NCBI RefSeq assembly: GCF_030433715.1
Contig: NZ_JAROCC010000006.1
Coordinates: 62,001 to 126,000, forward strand
Direction: 5' to 3'
Origin: Sporosarcina highlanderae
Lineage (GTDB): Bacteria > Bacillota > Bacilli > Bacillales_A > Planococcaceae
DNA length: 64,000 nt
The notes beneath the pieces were generated by a model that worked only from the letters and a program-made list of their open reading frames with translations, was not told where the DNA came from and ran no database searches. The position numbers were made by a program, and so were the translations under genes. Below are positions 26,075 to 34,125 of this stretch, one piece after another. Position 1 is the first letter of the stretch. Every line of letters begins with the position of its first letter.

Positions 26075-26771
26075 GGCCGTTACTATCGATAGTATCCGAA
26101 TAACTTCGTATGAAGAAACCTTCAGTTTTTGACCATTCACAGTATAAAATCTCTTCGACTTTAGCGAATCCCTCTTTCAAAATACCTTCTCTTAACCATT
26201 GTTCAGATTTACCGATAGCATTCAACACTTCATCTTTTACTTCGCCCTCATCAATTAAAAGCACACTCGGCACCTCTTCATCCTTCTCAAGTTCGAGGTC
26301 GCCAATAGTAACCTGCTTGTACTTCGCGAATGAATTGATGGAAATTTGTCCACCCGGTTCGATATACATGTCACGAACCTCCCTAAGTGAAAAAATGCCT
26401 TGCTGTCGAAGCATTGTCCGAACCTGTTCCATCTCCAACTGATTTTTCTTAAAGGCTTTTAGATTAACCTTACCGTCATCAATTAACTGATCGGGTTCCC
26501 CTTTAATTAGAATACGTAGAGAATTAAAACGGGTAACCAACTTTTCAATAAAGTAGATTGAAATAGCCCATACAGCAAGAGAAAAGAGAAACATCCATAT
26601 AGTAATCTTATTATCATAAAGACTCTCTTCAAGTATGCCTCCAAACATAATTAAATAAATAATGTCGTACGGTGTAATCTCGGCCAAATGTTTTTTTCCT
26701 AATAACCTGATAACCACCATAAAAGCAATAAGTCCGACTATAAGTTTTGCCCCATTCATTAAATAATCCAT
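26061..26771 (-). CDS. DUF421 family membrane protein (YetF/YkjA-like)
   Basis: A protein of about 236 residues with three N-terminal membrane helices (residues about 5-85) and a soluble C-terminal part made of two small alpha/beta units. The family signature VVIRLLGKKHLAEITPYDII is present near the start, and RTMLRQQGIFSLREVRD in the soluble part. Relatives such as YetF and YkjA are widespread in spore-formers; no biochemical function is settled. ATG 26771 has AGGAGGGG 6-7 bases upstream; 26792 is an unsupported alternative. It is divergent from the stress protein gene. Confidence 0.88.
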   Translation of the reverse strand: MDYLMNGAKLIVGLIAFMVVIRLLGKKHLAEITPYDIIYLIMFGGILEESLYDNKITIWMFLFSLAVWAISIYFIEKLVTRFNSLRILIKGEPDQLIDDGKVNLKAFKKNQLEMEQVRTMLRQQGIFSLREVRDMYIEPGGQISINSFAKYKQVTIGDLELEKDEEVPSVLLIDEGEVKDEVLNAIGKSEQWLREGILKEGFAKVEEILYCEWSKTEGFFIRSYSDTIDSNGHKPS

Positions 26772-26848
26772 GACAATCCCCTCCTTGTTCAATCGATAAT
26801 AAAAAATACCCGTTAATCGCTAACTTCAATCAAATTTAATTCAAGAAT

Positions 26849-26873
26849 GTTTGAGATTGAAAGGTTCGGGTAA
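26849..26873 (+). promoter_or_regulatory. SigB-type general stress promoter
   Basis: GTTTGA (26849-26854), 13 bases, then GGGTAA (26868-26873). This agrees with the Bacillus SigB consensus GTTTAA-N12-15-GGGTAT with one mismatch in each box, and lies about 50 bases before the general stress protein gene. Confidence 0.75.
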
Positions 26874-26925
26874 TTTAAAGTGTAGAAATCGAAAGAACAA
26901 TAACTTTACTCAGGAGGCGTATTAA

Positions 26926-27408
26926 ATGGTACAAAGACATGTAGTAGGTTACTATGACACTGAATCAGAAGCCGTGGCAGCAATTGAGGAATTGAAGAGG
27001 CAGGGTTATAGCTCGAATGACATTTCAATCATAGGTAAAGATAAAGACCACGTTGAAAACATCGAAGATCAGACAGGAACACATGCAGCAGACGGGGCAG
27101 CTACAGGGGCTGCTACTGGAGGAGTACTTGGCGGTCTTGGTGGAGTACTTGCTGGTCTCGGCGCCCTCGCCATTCCCGGCGTAGGCCCAATTATTGCAGC
27201 CGGCCCAATTGTAGCAGGTATTACAGGTGCAGCTGCAGGGGCAGGAGTTGGCGGTCTTGCTGGAGCTTTAATTGGAATGGGTATTCCGGAAGAAGAAGCG
27301 AACCGCTATAACGAGTACTTCAACGAAGGAAAGATTCTTGTTTTAGTAGACGGGGAGTACACATACCGCGATGTTCGTATGGACTACCCGGACAATCCGT
27401 TAGTATAA
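26926..27408 (+). CDS. General stress protein, YflT-type N-terminus with Gly/Ala-rich membrane-like core
   Basis: A 160-residue protein. Residues 1-45 (VVGYYDTESEAVAAIEELKR, then YSSNDISIIGKD) form the small ferredoxin-like YflT/general-stress-protein-17M domain. Residues about 60-125 are extremely Gly/Ala-rich and hydrophobic (GVLGGLGGVLAGLGALAIPG), like glycine-zipper segments that insert into or cross membranes. The C-terminus resumes a YflT-like strand (NEGKILVLVDGEY). The role is unknown. The SigB-type promoter directly upstream and a GGAGGCG ribosome binding site support a stress-induced single gene. Confidence 0.85.
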   Translation: MVQRHVVGYYDTESEAVAAIEELKRQGYSSNDISIIGKDKDHVENIEDQTGTHAADGAATGAATGGVLGGLGGVLAGLGALAIPGVGPIIAAGPIVAGITGAAAGAGVGGLAGALIGMGIPEEEANRYNEYFNEGKILVLVDGEYTYRDVRMDYPDNPLV

Positions 27409-27411
27409 CTT

Positions 27412-27452
27412 CGAAAAGGCTGTCCCTCTTGCCCAGGGGCAACCCTTTTTTC
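27412..27452 (+). terminator. Terminator after the stress gene
   Basis: AAAAGGCTGTCCCT pairs imperfectly with AGGGGCAACCCTTTTTT, right after the stop codon. Confidence 0.65.
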
Positions 27453-27476
27453 GGTACCTGTGCAACACACAATTCA
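27453..27476. repeat. Solitary end fragment of the 146-bp repeat family
   Basis: GGTACCTGTGCAACACACAA is nearly identical to the left end of the repeats at 38003 and 41850, but no right end follows. It is either a degraded copy or a chance remnant. Confidence 0.5.
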
Positions 27477-27481
27477 GATAG

Positions 27482-27700
27482 TTATGCATCTGGATAGCTC
27501 TTTCGCTTATTCTTCCTTCTACGATAAACAAACAGAAATGCTCCCACTAATAAAAGTAAGAGTATCGAAATTAATTCTGTAAGGTTAATACTATAACCAA
27601 AATCCCCCTGAAAAAACGTGCTTTTCAATGGTTCTGGTTTACTTAGCCCCAACTTTTCCCTCAATTCCGCAATTCTTTCATCCGAAATATCATCTACCAT
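27482..27700 (-). CDS. Small single-span membrane protein
   Basis: A 72-residue protein: an acidic N-terminal part (MVDDISDERIAELREKLGL), one membrane helix (LTELISILLLLLVGAFLFVY) and a basic tail (RRRKNKRKSYP). By the positive-inside rule the tail is cytosolic. ATG 27700 has AGGGGG 9 bases upstream; the longer start at 27724 overlaps the peptidase gene stop (ATGA) but has no properly spaced site. It is probably co-transcribed with the peptidase-E-like gene. I do not recognise a family. Confidence 0.65.
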   Translation of the reverse strand: MVDDISDERIAELREKLGLSKPEPLKSTFFQGDFGYSINLTELISILLLLLVGAFLFVYRRRKNKRKSYPDA

Positions 27701-27720
27701 GTAAATATTCCCCCTGATAC

Positions 27721-28347
27721 TCATTCAACGATAATTACTTCTCCGTCTTTCAATGCTTTAAAAAGTATTTTATTTTCAACCATATATTCAATAGACTTAT
27801 CTATATCTTCGGATTCGGGATGATCGGATTTATAATGAGGGGCAATTACATAATCTAATAGATGCAGCCCTTCCCATATAGTTTGATGCTCATCGCCATA
27901 AGGTTTCTGATCTGGGTCGTCTGCCAAGTGAATGCCTTTTAATGTGGGCCCAAGGATACAAGCACCCGCACTATATCCCCCATATAAGATTTCTTTTTTC
28001 TCTTCGTAATACTTCTTTACAATTTCATCAAATCCACTTAACTTCATAGCCTGGGCGAGAACAAAAGTATTTCCGCCCCTCACCCAAAGAACATCATAGC
28101 GATCAAGTTTTTCTTTTAGTCCTTCCTTGTTACCGAAATACTGTTTCAAATCCAGAATATCAACCGAAAAACCTAATCTATCAAGATCCAATTTATCCAT
28201 TGCATCGCTTTTATTTTTCCGTTCCAAATCGGTTGCAAAGTCCAAAGCATTGTTGATATACGCGACTTTCTTGTTCCCATCTTTAGTCATTTCTATTAGT
28301 TTTTCTGCCTCGTTCCCAATCTTATAAGACGATAAGTATAATTTCAT
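27721..28347 (-). CDS. Peptidase E-like (S51) / type 1 glutamine amidotransferase-like protein
   Basis: A 208-residue cytosolic protein with the class I amidotransferase-like fold used by dipeptidase E. The nucleophile elbow GGYSAGACILGP has Ser at the catalytic position, preceded by the VLWVRGGNTFVL segment of the S51 family. Dipeptidase E cleaves Asp-X dipeptides; whether this paralogue does so is not shown. TAGGAGGAGAA lies before the ATG. A short membrane protein gene follows. Typical S51 length is 220-230, so it is near full length. Confidence 0.82.
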   Translation of the reverse strand: MKLYLSSYKIGNEAEKLIEMTKDGNKKVAYINNALDFATDLERKNKSDAMDKLDLDRLGFSVDILDLKQYFGNKEGLKEKLDRYDVLWVRGGNTFVLAQAMKLSGFDEIVKKYYEEKKEILYGGYSAGACILGPTLKGIHLADDPDQKPYGDEHQTIWEGLHLLDYVIAPHYKSDHPESEDIDKSIEYMVENKILFKALKDGEVIIVE

Positions 28348-28402
28348 TTTCTCCTCCTACCATAAGACTTCTTAATTTATTTTAACCTCTGTTCAACTTA
28401 AA

Positions 28403-28741
28403 TCATTTTTCACCGTATCTTCCATTACTTATTGCTTTTCTGTACTTCCCCTCTTCCTCAATCGCTATCGCTTCATCTGTATGAACACCTTTTATCGAAT
28501 AGAGCTTAGTCCCTTTCTTGTACTTGTTCGAAAAGTTTCCTGAATATGTTCCTTCCTTATCCGAATACTTTGTAACCCGACCAATCTCATCATTTGTTTC
28601 GGTTACATACTCATCGCTCACCTCATACAAATAGCCGTTCCATACAACAAAAGATGAATTCCAGTCAGCACTTGAAGAACAACCCGCAACTAATAGGAAT
28701 GAAAAAACACAAATACTGAATATGAATGTTTTAACCTTCAT
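28403..28741 (-). CDS. Lipoprotein with FVVWxGxxYEV domain, paralogue of the gene at 29383
   Basis: A 112-residue lipoprotein with lipobox LLVAGCSSS, so Cys is lipid-modified and the rest extracellular. The mature part begins with FVVWNGYLYEVSDE and continues with EIGRVTKYSDKEGTYSGNFS and GTKLYSIKGVHTDEAIAI. The same pattern occurs in the gene at 29383 (FVVWKGKVYEVTEE, KIGEVKT, GNASNYFPIGTEYFEISGI), so the two are paralogues two genes apart. The function is unknown. ATG 28741 lies 7 bases after AAAGGAG. It is the last gene of the three-gene cassette. Confidence 0.75.
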   Translation of the reverse strand: MKVKTFIFSICVFSFLLVAGCSSSADWNSSFVVWNGYLYEVSDEYVTETNDEIGRVTKYSDKEGTYSGNFSNKYKKGTKLYSIKGVHTDEAIAIEEEGKYRKAISNGRYGEK

Positions 28742-28760
28742 AAGTTCACTCCTTTCAAAT

Positions 28761-29342
28761 TCAAAATGAAAAAGACCTATAGGTGACATAACACATCAAA
28801 GTTATGAAGAAAGCCAAGGTTTCAATGTTTACAATAAATATATTTGCCTTCACTTTTGACAGCAACTTTACTCGCTTCATCAAACTCATATCTAACGCAA
28901 TAAATAAATAATAAAAAATAAACAATGAAAATAGGAGCATCAAACCCGCCATCAACATTTCTCCACTTTGCCAGAAAGTAATTCCTAAAAAAATGGCCCA
29001 CATACTTTTAAACACACCAAGTAGACTTTCAAATGGGTTCGTCAATGTCGCCATCATATATTCCGCGTGTTTCTCCGGAATGGAATGATCCAGATCATAC
29101 TTTTGTATAAATGCTATATGACCAGTTTGAAGGACCATAGAGATAACCATCATGAATAAATAAGCCAAGCCAAAAATAGTCCCTATTATTACAGTATCGG
29201 AATCGATCAAACGAAGTAGTGCCAATGGCAAAGGAAGCCACATAGCATACATGATTGCCATCAATAGATGCAGAAAAGCGTATTCATTTCTTTCTGACAT
29301 AGTCCTGTATGTAAAGGCTATTATTAAAAAAAAATACGCCAA
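28761..29342 (-). CDS. Multi-span membrane protein with probable N-terminal frameshift at a T9 tract
   Basis: The open frame gives 193 residues with about five membrane helices and no recognised family. It can only start at a TTG (29342) inside what looks like a first helix. Thirty-one bases upstream an ATG (29373) with GGGGGAAG before it starts a frame MLSSTLILGWIGVFF, which would run into this protein if one base of the nine-T tract (29326-29334) were absent. That ATG lies only 9 bases after the stop of the preceding gene, as expected in an operon. It is either a true frameshift, slippage-dependent expression, a sequencing error, or a genuine TTG start. Confidence 0.65.
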   Translation of the reverse strand: MAYFFLIIAFTYRTMSERNEYAFLHLLMAIMYAMWLPLPLALLRLIDSDTVIIGTIFGLAYLFMMVISMVLQTGHIAFIQKYDLDHSIPEKHAEYMMATLTNPFESLLGVFKSMWAIFLGITFWQSGEMLMAGLMLLFSLFIFYYLFIALDMSLMKRVKLLSKVKANIFIVNIETLAFFITLMCYVTYRSFSF

Positions 29343-29382
29343 TCCACCCCAAAATTAATGTAGAACTTAACATGGCTTCCCC

Positions 29383-29823
29383 CTATTCCCCCTGATAACT
29401 TTTCAACTTACTACTTTGCCTTACAAAAAACAGCACAATTACTAATAAAATAAGAGCCGGAAAGATATTATTAAATAAATCCATCCAATGAAAAGACGTT
29501 TTACCAGTAAATACCGCTTTTACCCACTCTCCCTCACCCGCCTGGACAGCAATGGCAGTTTTTGTGGATATACCACTAATTTCAAAATACTCTGTTCCAA
29601 TTGGGAAGTAATTTGACGCATTACCATAGTGGCTACCAGTCATTTCATGCGGCTTCGTTTTGACTTCGCCTATTTTCCTGCCAATTAAACTAGTATTTAC
29701 CTTCTCTTCCGTGACTTCATAAACCTTCCCCTTCCAAACAACAAACGGGTATGCCCAACTTAAAGCTTGAACAGATGAATTAGTTAAAAGGATTATTAAT
29801 AAACATAATATAGATTTCTTCAT
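29383..29823 (-). CDS. Secreted protein with C-terminal membrane anchor, paralogue of the gene at 28403
   Basis: A 146-residue protein with a signal peptide (SILCLLIILLTNSSVQALS), then FVVWKGKVYEVTEEKVNT, RKIGEVKTKPHEM and YFPIGTEYFEISGISTKTAI, and a C-terminal helix (IFPALILLVIVLFFV) with a basic tail. It would be held outside the cell by the C-terminal anchor, whereas its paralogue at 28403 is a lipoprotein. No family is recognised. ATG 29823 follows AAGGAAGG by about 6 bases. It is first in an apparent three-gene operon with the membrane protein and lipoprotein. Confidence 0.72.
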   Translation of the reverse strand: MKKSILCLLIILLTNSSVQALSWAYPFVVWKGKVYEVTEEKVNTSLIGRKIGEVKTKPHEMTGSHYGNASNYFPIGTEYFEISGISTKTAIAVQAGEGEWVKAVFTGKTSFHWMDLFNNIFPALILLVIVLFFVRQSSKLKSYQGE

Positions 29824-29918
29824 AAATTCCTTCCTTTTCTTTTGCGGTTTTGTAATGGCACGAAACATCAGGTAGACCTATTAATATACTTCCATACGCA
29901 AAAAGTAGATTTAGAATA

Positions 29919-29944
29919 GCGGTTTGTGAAACTTCACAAACCGC
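29919..29944 (-). terminator. Hairpin downstream of the small lipoprotein gene
   Basis: GCGGTTTGTGAA pairs with TTCACAAACCGC; a modest T-rich stretch follows on the minus strand. Confidence 0.5.
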
Positions 29945-29983
29945 AGACCATAGTTTTTCAGATAAACTAATAAATTCGTCTTA

Positions 29984-30349
29984 TTACTGGGAATCGTCAC
30001 TAATAAAAAAATGATAATCTATCTGATTCGTAGAAACATATACAGTCACTTCCCGACTTCCCTTTAATCCTTTCACTACATAATACACTTGAGTAAATTT
30101 CAATTGTTCTTCATTTAGGTTTTTCATTTCACTTTCAGTGAGTAATCTAAGGTTCATAGTTTCGATTTTTGAAAGACCATATTCATCAAGTGCCACTTTT
30201 TCCGCTTGTTCAATGGATACTTTTGGTGTTCCGGGAGCATTTTCGTGGGAAGCATTTGGTTTTGAACATGCGCTAATCGCGATTAATGTGAAAAAAATTA
30301 TTAACGCTTTTATCTTCAAATGGGGAATTTCTTTCATTTTTAATTGCAC
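29984..30349 (-). CDS. Small lipoprotein, unknown function
   Basis: A 121-residue lipoprotein: hydrophobic signal (LIIFFTLIAISACSKP) with lipidated Cys, a short Pro/Asn-rich linker, then a compact domain SIEQAEKVALDEYGLSKIE and FTQVYYVVKGLKGSREVTVY. The layout resembles PepSY-like or YPEB-like mini-domains, but I cannot assign it. The start is unclear: GTG 30349 (AGGT 11 bases upstream) or ATG 30337; neither has a strong site. It lies 40 bases downstream of the yfiT-like gene. Confidence 0.65.
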   Translation of the reverse strand: MQLKMKEIPHLKIKALIIFFTLIAISACSKPNASHENAPGTPKVSIEQAEKVALDEYGLSKIETMNLRLLTESEMKNLNEEQLKFTQVYYVVKGLKGSREVTVYVSTNQIDYHFFISDDSQ

Positions 30350-30389
30350 AAAACAATATGACCTATTTTTCTTAAGTCAAATGAACTTA

Positions 30390-30899
30390 TCATCTTGATA
30401 ACGCCATTTTTATATGCGCTAAGTGGTGTTCTTCATGCCAGGCTAATTTCCTAAGTTTTGTCGCAACTGTTATTTCCCCATTTTTCTGATGAGTGAAAGT
30501 CCGATTTAATTGCTCTTCAGTTATATGATTTCCTAAAGATACGATACGCTCGTTTATACCTTCAAGCATTTTAATGGAACTTTCCGCAGGAAGCTCTGTA
30601 TCCGGTTGGATCGCCCACTTCTCCTCATCGAAACCCGGAACTGTTGGATTATCATCCGTCAGAGCAAGCTTCAAGCGTTGATACATGTTTAACTGTGAAT
30701 CCGCAATATGATGAACAAGTTGCAGAACTGTCCAAGCACCATCGCGATAAGTTTTATTTAATTCCTCGTCACTCAAATGGTCAACCGTTTCTCTTAAGCG
30801 AGTAGTATAAGTTTCGATTTCCTTTAGCCACTCTTGAACATTTTCTAAAGTTACATTTTCAGGAACTTGCAAATCCCCAATTGGATATCTTACGTCCAT
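30390..30899 (-). CDS. yfiT: YfiT/BstA family DinB-fold metal-dependent thiol transferase
   Basis: A 169-residue four-helix-bundle protein of the DinB superfamily, closest to B. subtilis YfiT. The N-terminus RYPIGDLQVPE matches YfiT. The three metal-binding His are in LVHHIADS and in WHEEHHLAH near the C-terminus, and DGAWTVLQLVHH is a signature. YfiT-like proteins are thought to transfer bacillithiol to electrophiles, which fits the presence of bacilliredoxin here; the activity is inferred. AAGGGGAATGGG precedes the ATG. Confidence 0.85.
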   Translation of the reverse strand: MDVRYPIGDLQVPENVTLENVQEWLKEIETYTTRLRETVDHLSDEELNKTYRDGAWTVLQLVHHIADSQLNMYQRLKLALTDDNPTVPGFDEEKWAIQPDTELPAESSIKMLEGINERIVSLGNHITEEQLNRTFTHQKNGEITVATKLRKLAWHEEHHLAHIKMALSR

Positions 30900-31036
30900 T
30901 TCCCATTCCCCTTTTCTCTATTAATTATTTTTTAGTTACTTTTATTTTCACCATTATTATACATTACTTTGAAAAAAAATGAATTTTAGTAATATTGTAA
31001 GTTAAGAGGACAAGTTTATAGGTAAGGGGGGTTTCA

Positions 31037-33580
31037 ATGTTGCTAAGGTTTGAGATTCTAAAGTCTTACAGACAAAGAAAGCTGTTAGTCATTTTCATAC
31101 TTCTTTTGCTTGCAGTCGGCAGCTTATTTTATCGGAATACAATGGTTCAAGATGAGATTAGTAAAAAGGCGACGGATGAGGTTCTTACTCATATAGATAC
31201 TGGAATGGTGCTAAGGAAAGATTATGAGCGGAAGATTGAAGAGGTAGGCATGACTCCGAGGGTTCAGGAAGGCTACGATAATATGAAAGCTATGAATACA
31301 GCCATCCGTGAATGGGAGGATGCAATTCATTATAAAAAATGGGATGCAATCCCTTCAATTAAGAAGAGATTTTATGAAACGATTCTCCAACAAAACGGCT
31401 ATGGATATCCTTATGGGGATTTGCAAGGAGTGGAGTTGGAAAAAGAAGTGGCGTTAACAAATCGATTGGTAGAGCTTCAACTTCCGTACGGTGAAGAAAT
31501 CTTTCCATTATCCACTTCCAACTTCATGTACTCAGCAAATAGCTCTTTTTTAGCGTTATTTGGGATTCTATTGCTCCTTGTGTTATTCGGGGATAGCGTT
31601 ACTTCTGAATATCAGCAAAATACGATTCGGACTTTGAATACGCAGCCTCTGACCCAACTCCGGATTTTAAGTTCAAAAATAGAACTACTGATAACCGTTT
31701 CAATCATTGTATGGTTTGGGATGGCAAAGATTTCTTTTGTAACAGCATTTTTGTTCGGAATGAAAGGAAGTTTCCACTATCCGATACTAACGTTAACTGA
31801 AGAATCCTTTACAATCATCCCGATCTATCAGGCGATTATTCAGCATGGCATCCTCTTCTTTGTTGTATCGCTATTTATGTACTGCTTATTGTTATTCGTT
31901 AGTGTGCTTATGAGAAAACTGTTTAGTACGCTTGTTGTTCTCCTGCTTGTCATGATCACTGGTCTTGTAACAGCAGCACAGTTTTCTATTCTGCAGTCAA
32001 AATGGAATCCTTTCTTCTACTTTCAAATTGAAGAAATCATCGAGCGACCGTACATGATAGGTGGATTCACTTCCCTTTGGATCCTTGTTGCCTATTCATT
32101 CCTATTGTTCATGTTAAGTTGGTATTTCACAAGGAAAAATGTTTCGTTCGCGAAGGAAAAACCAGTGATCAAGCCATATGCACGTGGTGAAATATATGGA
32201 ACCGATAGAAGAGCTAATCTTATTTTCGAATGGCGGAAGTTGAAAAGGCAGAATACAATTATCCCTCTTCTGTTTATGTTAACTTTGTTTGCTGGTGGAG
32301 GTTTCTTATACTTCAACCATACAAAAGTGTTGAATGAAAAATTTGAAGTCTCTCGGTTGAATGATTATGAGATTTCCTCATTTTTTGCACTAATAGAGGA
32401 AGACATTAAAAACTCAGAGCAGTTAGTTTCATTCTTGGTTAACAAAAAAGATTCGCTTAGTGATGAAGAAATGCTACAAATGGAAATTGCAAAAGCTACT
32501 ATTCGTGACCAAAGACCTCACTTGGAAGCACACAAGGTAGAATTGAAGGAAAAAAGAAAAACGAAGCAAGCATGGGATGAGGAAAACTGGACGAACTTTT
32601 ACAATGAATATATCAAGAACATTAAGTGGAAAAGCGGCGATACTTCCCTCTATCCAGGCATTTTTATCGATAATGCACCGACTGAACGAGGAGGGTATGC
32701 TAACCTAAGCTACAAAGCAACGATAAGTGAAATGGAGTTACTATCTGAGAGGAATTTACGTCCGATTTTTCCTTTAGTCTTCGCTAATTTAACGATGTAC
32801 GATCGATTTCCAAACCCTATCGACCGATTGGAATTTATCAAGCGAGAGAAAAAGGTCGATAGTTCCGGTCTTTATTATCTTTACTTATTCTTTTCAGATA
32901 ACCTTTATGCAATCCTGATGTTACTCCTTGTCTTTTTGTTCAGTGCTGGGTTCGCTGCTGAAAGAGGCAAGAAAAATACGTTTTCCTTCTTGCTCACGCA
33001 ACCAGTCAAGAAAGGAACGATCTACTTCAGCAAATTTGCTATACCCGCAGGTGTAACTTCAGCTATTACGATATTCGCTGTTCTTTTGATTGTACTCATC
33101 GGGACGATCGGAAACCGCTTAGGTGACTGGAATTATCCTATCCTGTTCTACGACTCGGAGGTAGTGACAGCTCAGGAAGGTTATGCAGGAATCATGGCGC
33201 AAGAAGGTGGATTTCATTTCATCGACCTGGGAACTTATGTAACAGAAGCCACGTATATCCTGATTGGAGCCCTTTTATTCAGTATGGCACTTGTTATATT
33301 CATTTCTCTATTTTTTAATCACCAAGCTATTGCAATGATGACCGGAGGCATTTTTGTAATTTTAGGTGTTTCACTAAAAGGATTTGATTCTTTCTCGTCC
33401 TTCGCACATCTTTCACCGTTTACGTACTTGGAAGTGCCCAAAGTCACTAACGGCGAACTTGCAACAATTCTTAATAATCCGCTCATATCTACTACAACTG
33501 GCATCGTGGTATTGCTTACATGGACGTTCCTATTGTATGTAGTAGGATTGATTATTTTTAAACGAAAAGCTTGGATTTAG
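31037..33580 (+). CDS. Large duplicated ABC-2 type permease without an ATPase gene
   Basis: An 847-residue membrane protein made of two similar halves. Each begins with a basic FEW/FEILK-type amphipathic start and a first helix (residues about 4-30, LRFEILKSYRQRKLLVIF; and about 394-425, LIFEWRKLKRQNTIIPLLF). A long external loop and five or six clustered helices follow, with GDSVTSEYQQNTIRTLNTQP and FAAERGKKNTFSFLLTQPVK as the cytosolic coupling segments typical of ABC-2 exporters. Single-polypeptide fusion of both permease halves is unusual, and no ABC ATPase gene is adjacent. The substrate is unknown. AGGGGGG precedes the ATG. Confidence 0.8.
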   Translation: MLLRFEILKSYRQRKLLVIFILLLLAVGSLFYRNTMVQDEISKKATDEVLTHIDTGMVLRKDYERKIEEVGMTPRVQEGYDNMKAMNTAIREWEDAIHYKKWDAIPSIKKRFYETILQQNGYGYPYGDLQGVELEKEVALTNRLVELQLPYGEEIFPLSTSNFMYSANSSFLALFGILLLLVLFGDSVTSEYQQNTIRTLNTQPLTQLRILSSKIELLITVSIIVWFGMAKISFVTAFLFGMKGSFHYPILTLTEESFTIIPIYQAIIQHGILFFVVSLFMYCLLLFVSVLMRKLFSTLVVLLLVMITGLVTAAQFSILQSKWNPFFYFQIEEIIERPYMIGGFTSLWILVAYSFLLFMLSWYFTRKNVSFAKEKPVIKPYARGEIYGTDRRANLIFEWRKLKRQNTIIPLLFMLTLFAGGGFLYFNHTKVLNEKFEVSRLNDYEISSFFALIEEDIKNSEQLVSFLVNKKDSLSDEEMLQMEIAKATIRDQRPHLEAHKVELKEKRKTKQAWDEENWTNFYNEYIKNIKWKSGDTSLYPGIFIDNAPTERGGYANLSYKATISEMELLSERNLRPIFPLVFANLTMYDRFPNPIDRLEFIKREKKVDSSGLYYLYLFFSDNLYAILMLLLVFLFSAGFAAERGKKNTFSFLLTQPVKKGTIYFSKFAIPAGVTSAITIFAVLLIVLIGTIGNRLGDWNYPILFYDSEVVTAQEGYAGIMAQEGGFHFIDLGTYVTEATYILIGALLFSMALVIFISLFFNHQAIAMMTGGIFVILGVSLKGFDSFSSFAHLSPFTYLEVPKVTNGELATILNNPLISTTTGIVVLLTWTFLLYVVGLIIFKRKAWI

Positions 33581-33609
33581 ATGGAGAAATTCTTTCAAGA
33601 AAATCCGTG

Positions 33610-33664
33610 AAAAATCGCCAGGTAAGCACACTTCTATGGGAAGCGTGCATTTCTGGCGATTTTC
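33610..33664. terminator. Bidirectional terminator
   Basis: AAAATCGCCAG / CTGGCGATTTT with an inner GCACAC/GCGTGC pairing, between convergent genes. Confidence 0.75.
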
Positions 33665-33683
33665 GACTCGAAGGACAACAATG

Positions 33684-34031
33684 CTATGACAATTTCCAAG
33701 CTGGAATTAAAGAATGGAATTGGAAAAAGTAACTTATGATAATATGAAAAACAGAATAAAGCGCTAATATGGTTAGGTAGGTCAAAAACCAAATATGAAG
33801 TGGTTTGTTTAAAAACAGATAAAGTAATATCATCCCGACCGGAAATGGCACTAGGACTATTAACCAGATAGGTGCATTAAATACCTCAGTAAGAGCGCCA
33901 AGTGAAACTACTGAAATCCCAATAACAAATCCTTGCCAGATAGCAATATTATTCTTAATTAACGCACTTCCTAAAATATAGGACATAGAAGTAAGGACAA
34001 TTGATAGTACGAAACTAAAGAAATAGTTCAT
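33684..34031 (-). CDS. Small four-helix membrane protein
   Basis: A 115-residue protein that is almost entirely hydrophobic, with about four helices (FFSFVLSIVLTSMSYILGSA, IWQGFVIGISVVSLGAL, IWLIVLVPFPVGMILLYLF, IWFLTYLTILALYSVFHII). CAGGAGGGAAG precedes the ATG. No family is recognised; it could be a small transporter-like or accessory protein. It stands alone between two intergenic regions. Confidence 0.6.
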   Translation of the reverse strand: MNYFFSFVLSIVLTSMSYILGSALIKNNIAIWQGFVIGISVVSLGALTEVFNAPIWLIVLVPFPVGMILLYLFLNKPLHIWFLTYLTILALYSVFHIIISYFFQFHSLIPAWKLS

Positions 34032-34125
34032 TACTTCCCTCCTGTATAAATAAACTGGACAAAAAAAATTAAAGCTCTTAAAAGATAAATCATTTGGCTG
34101 CCATTCTGTATGATAGCTGCTTTCG

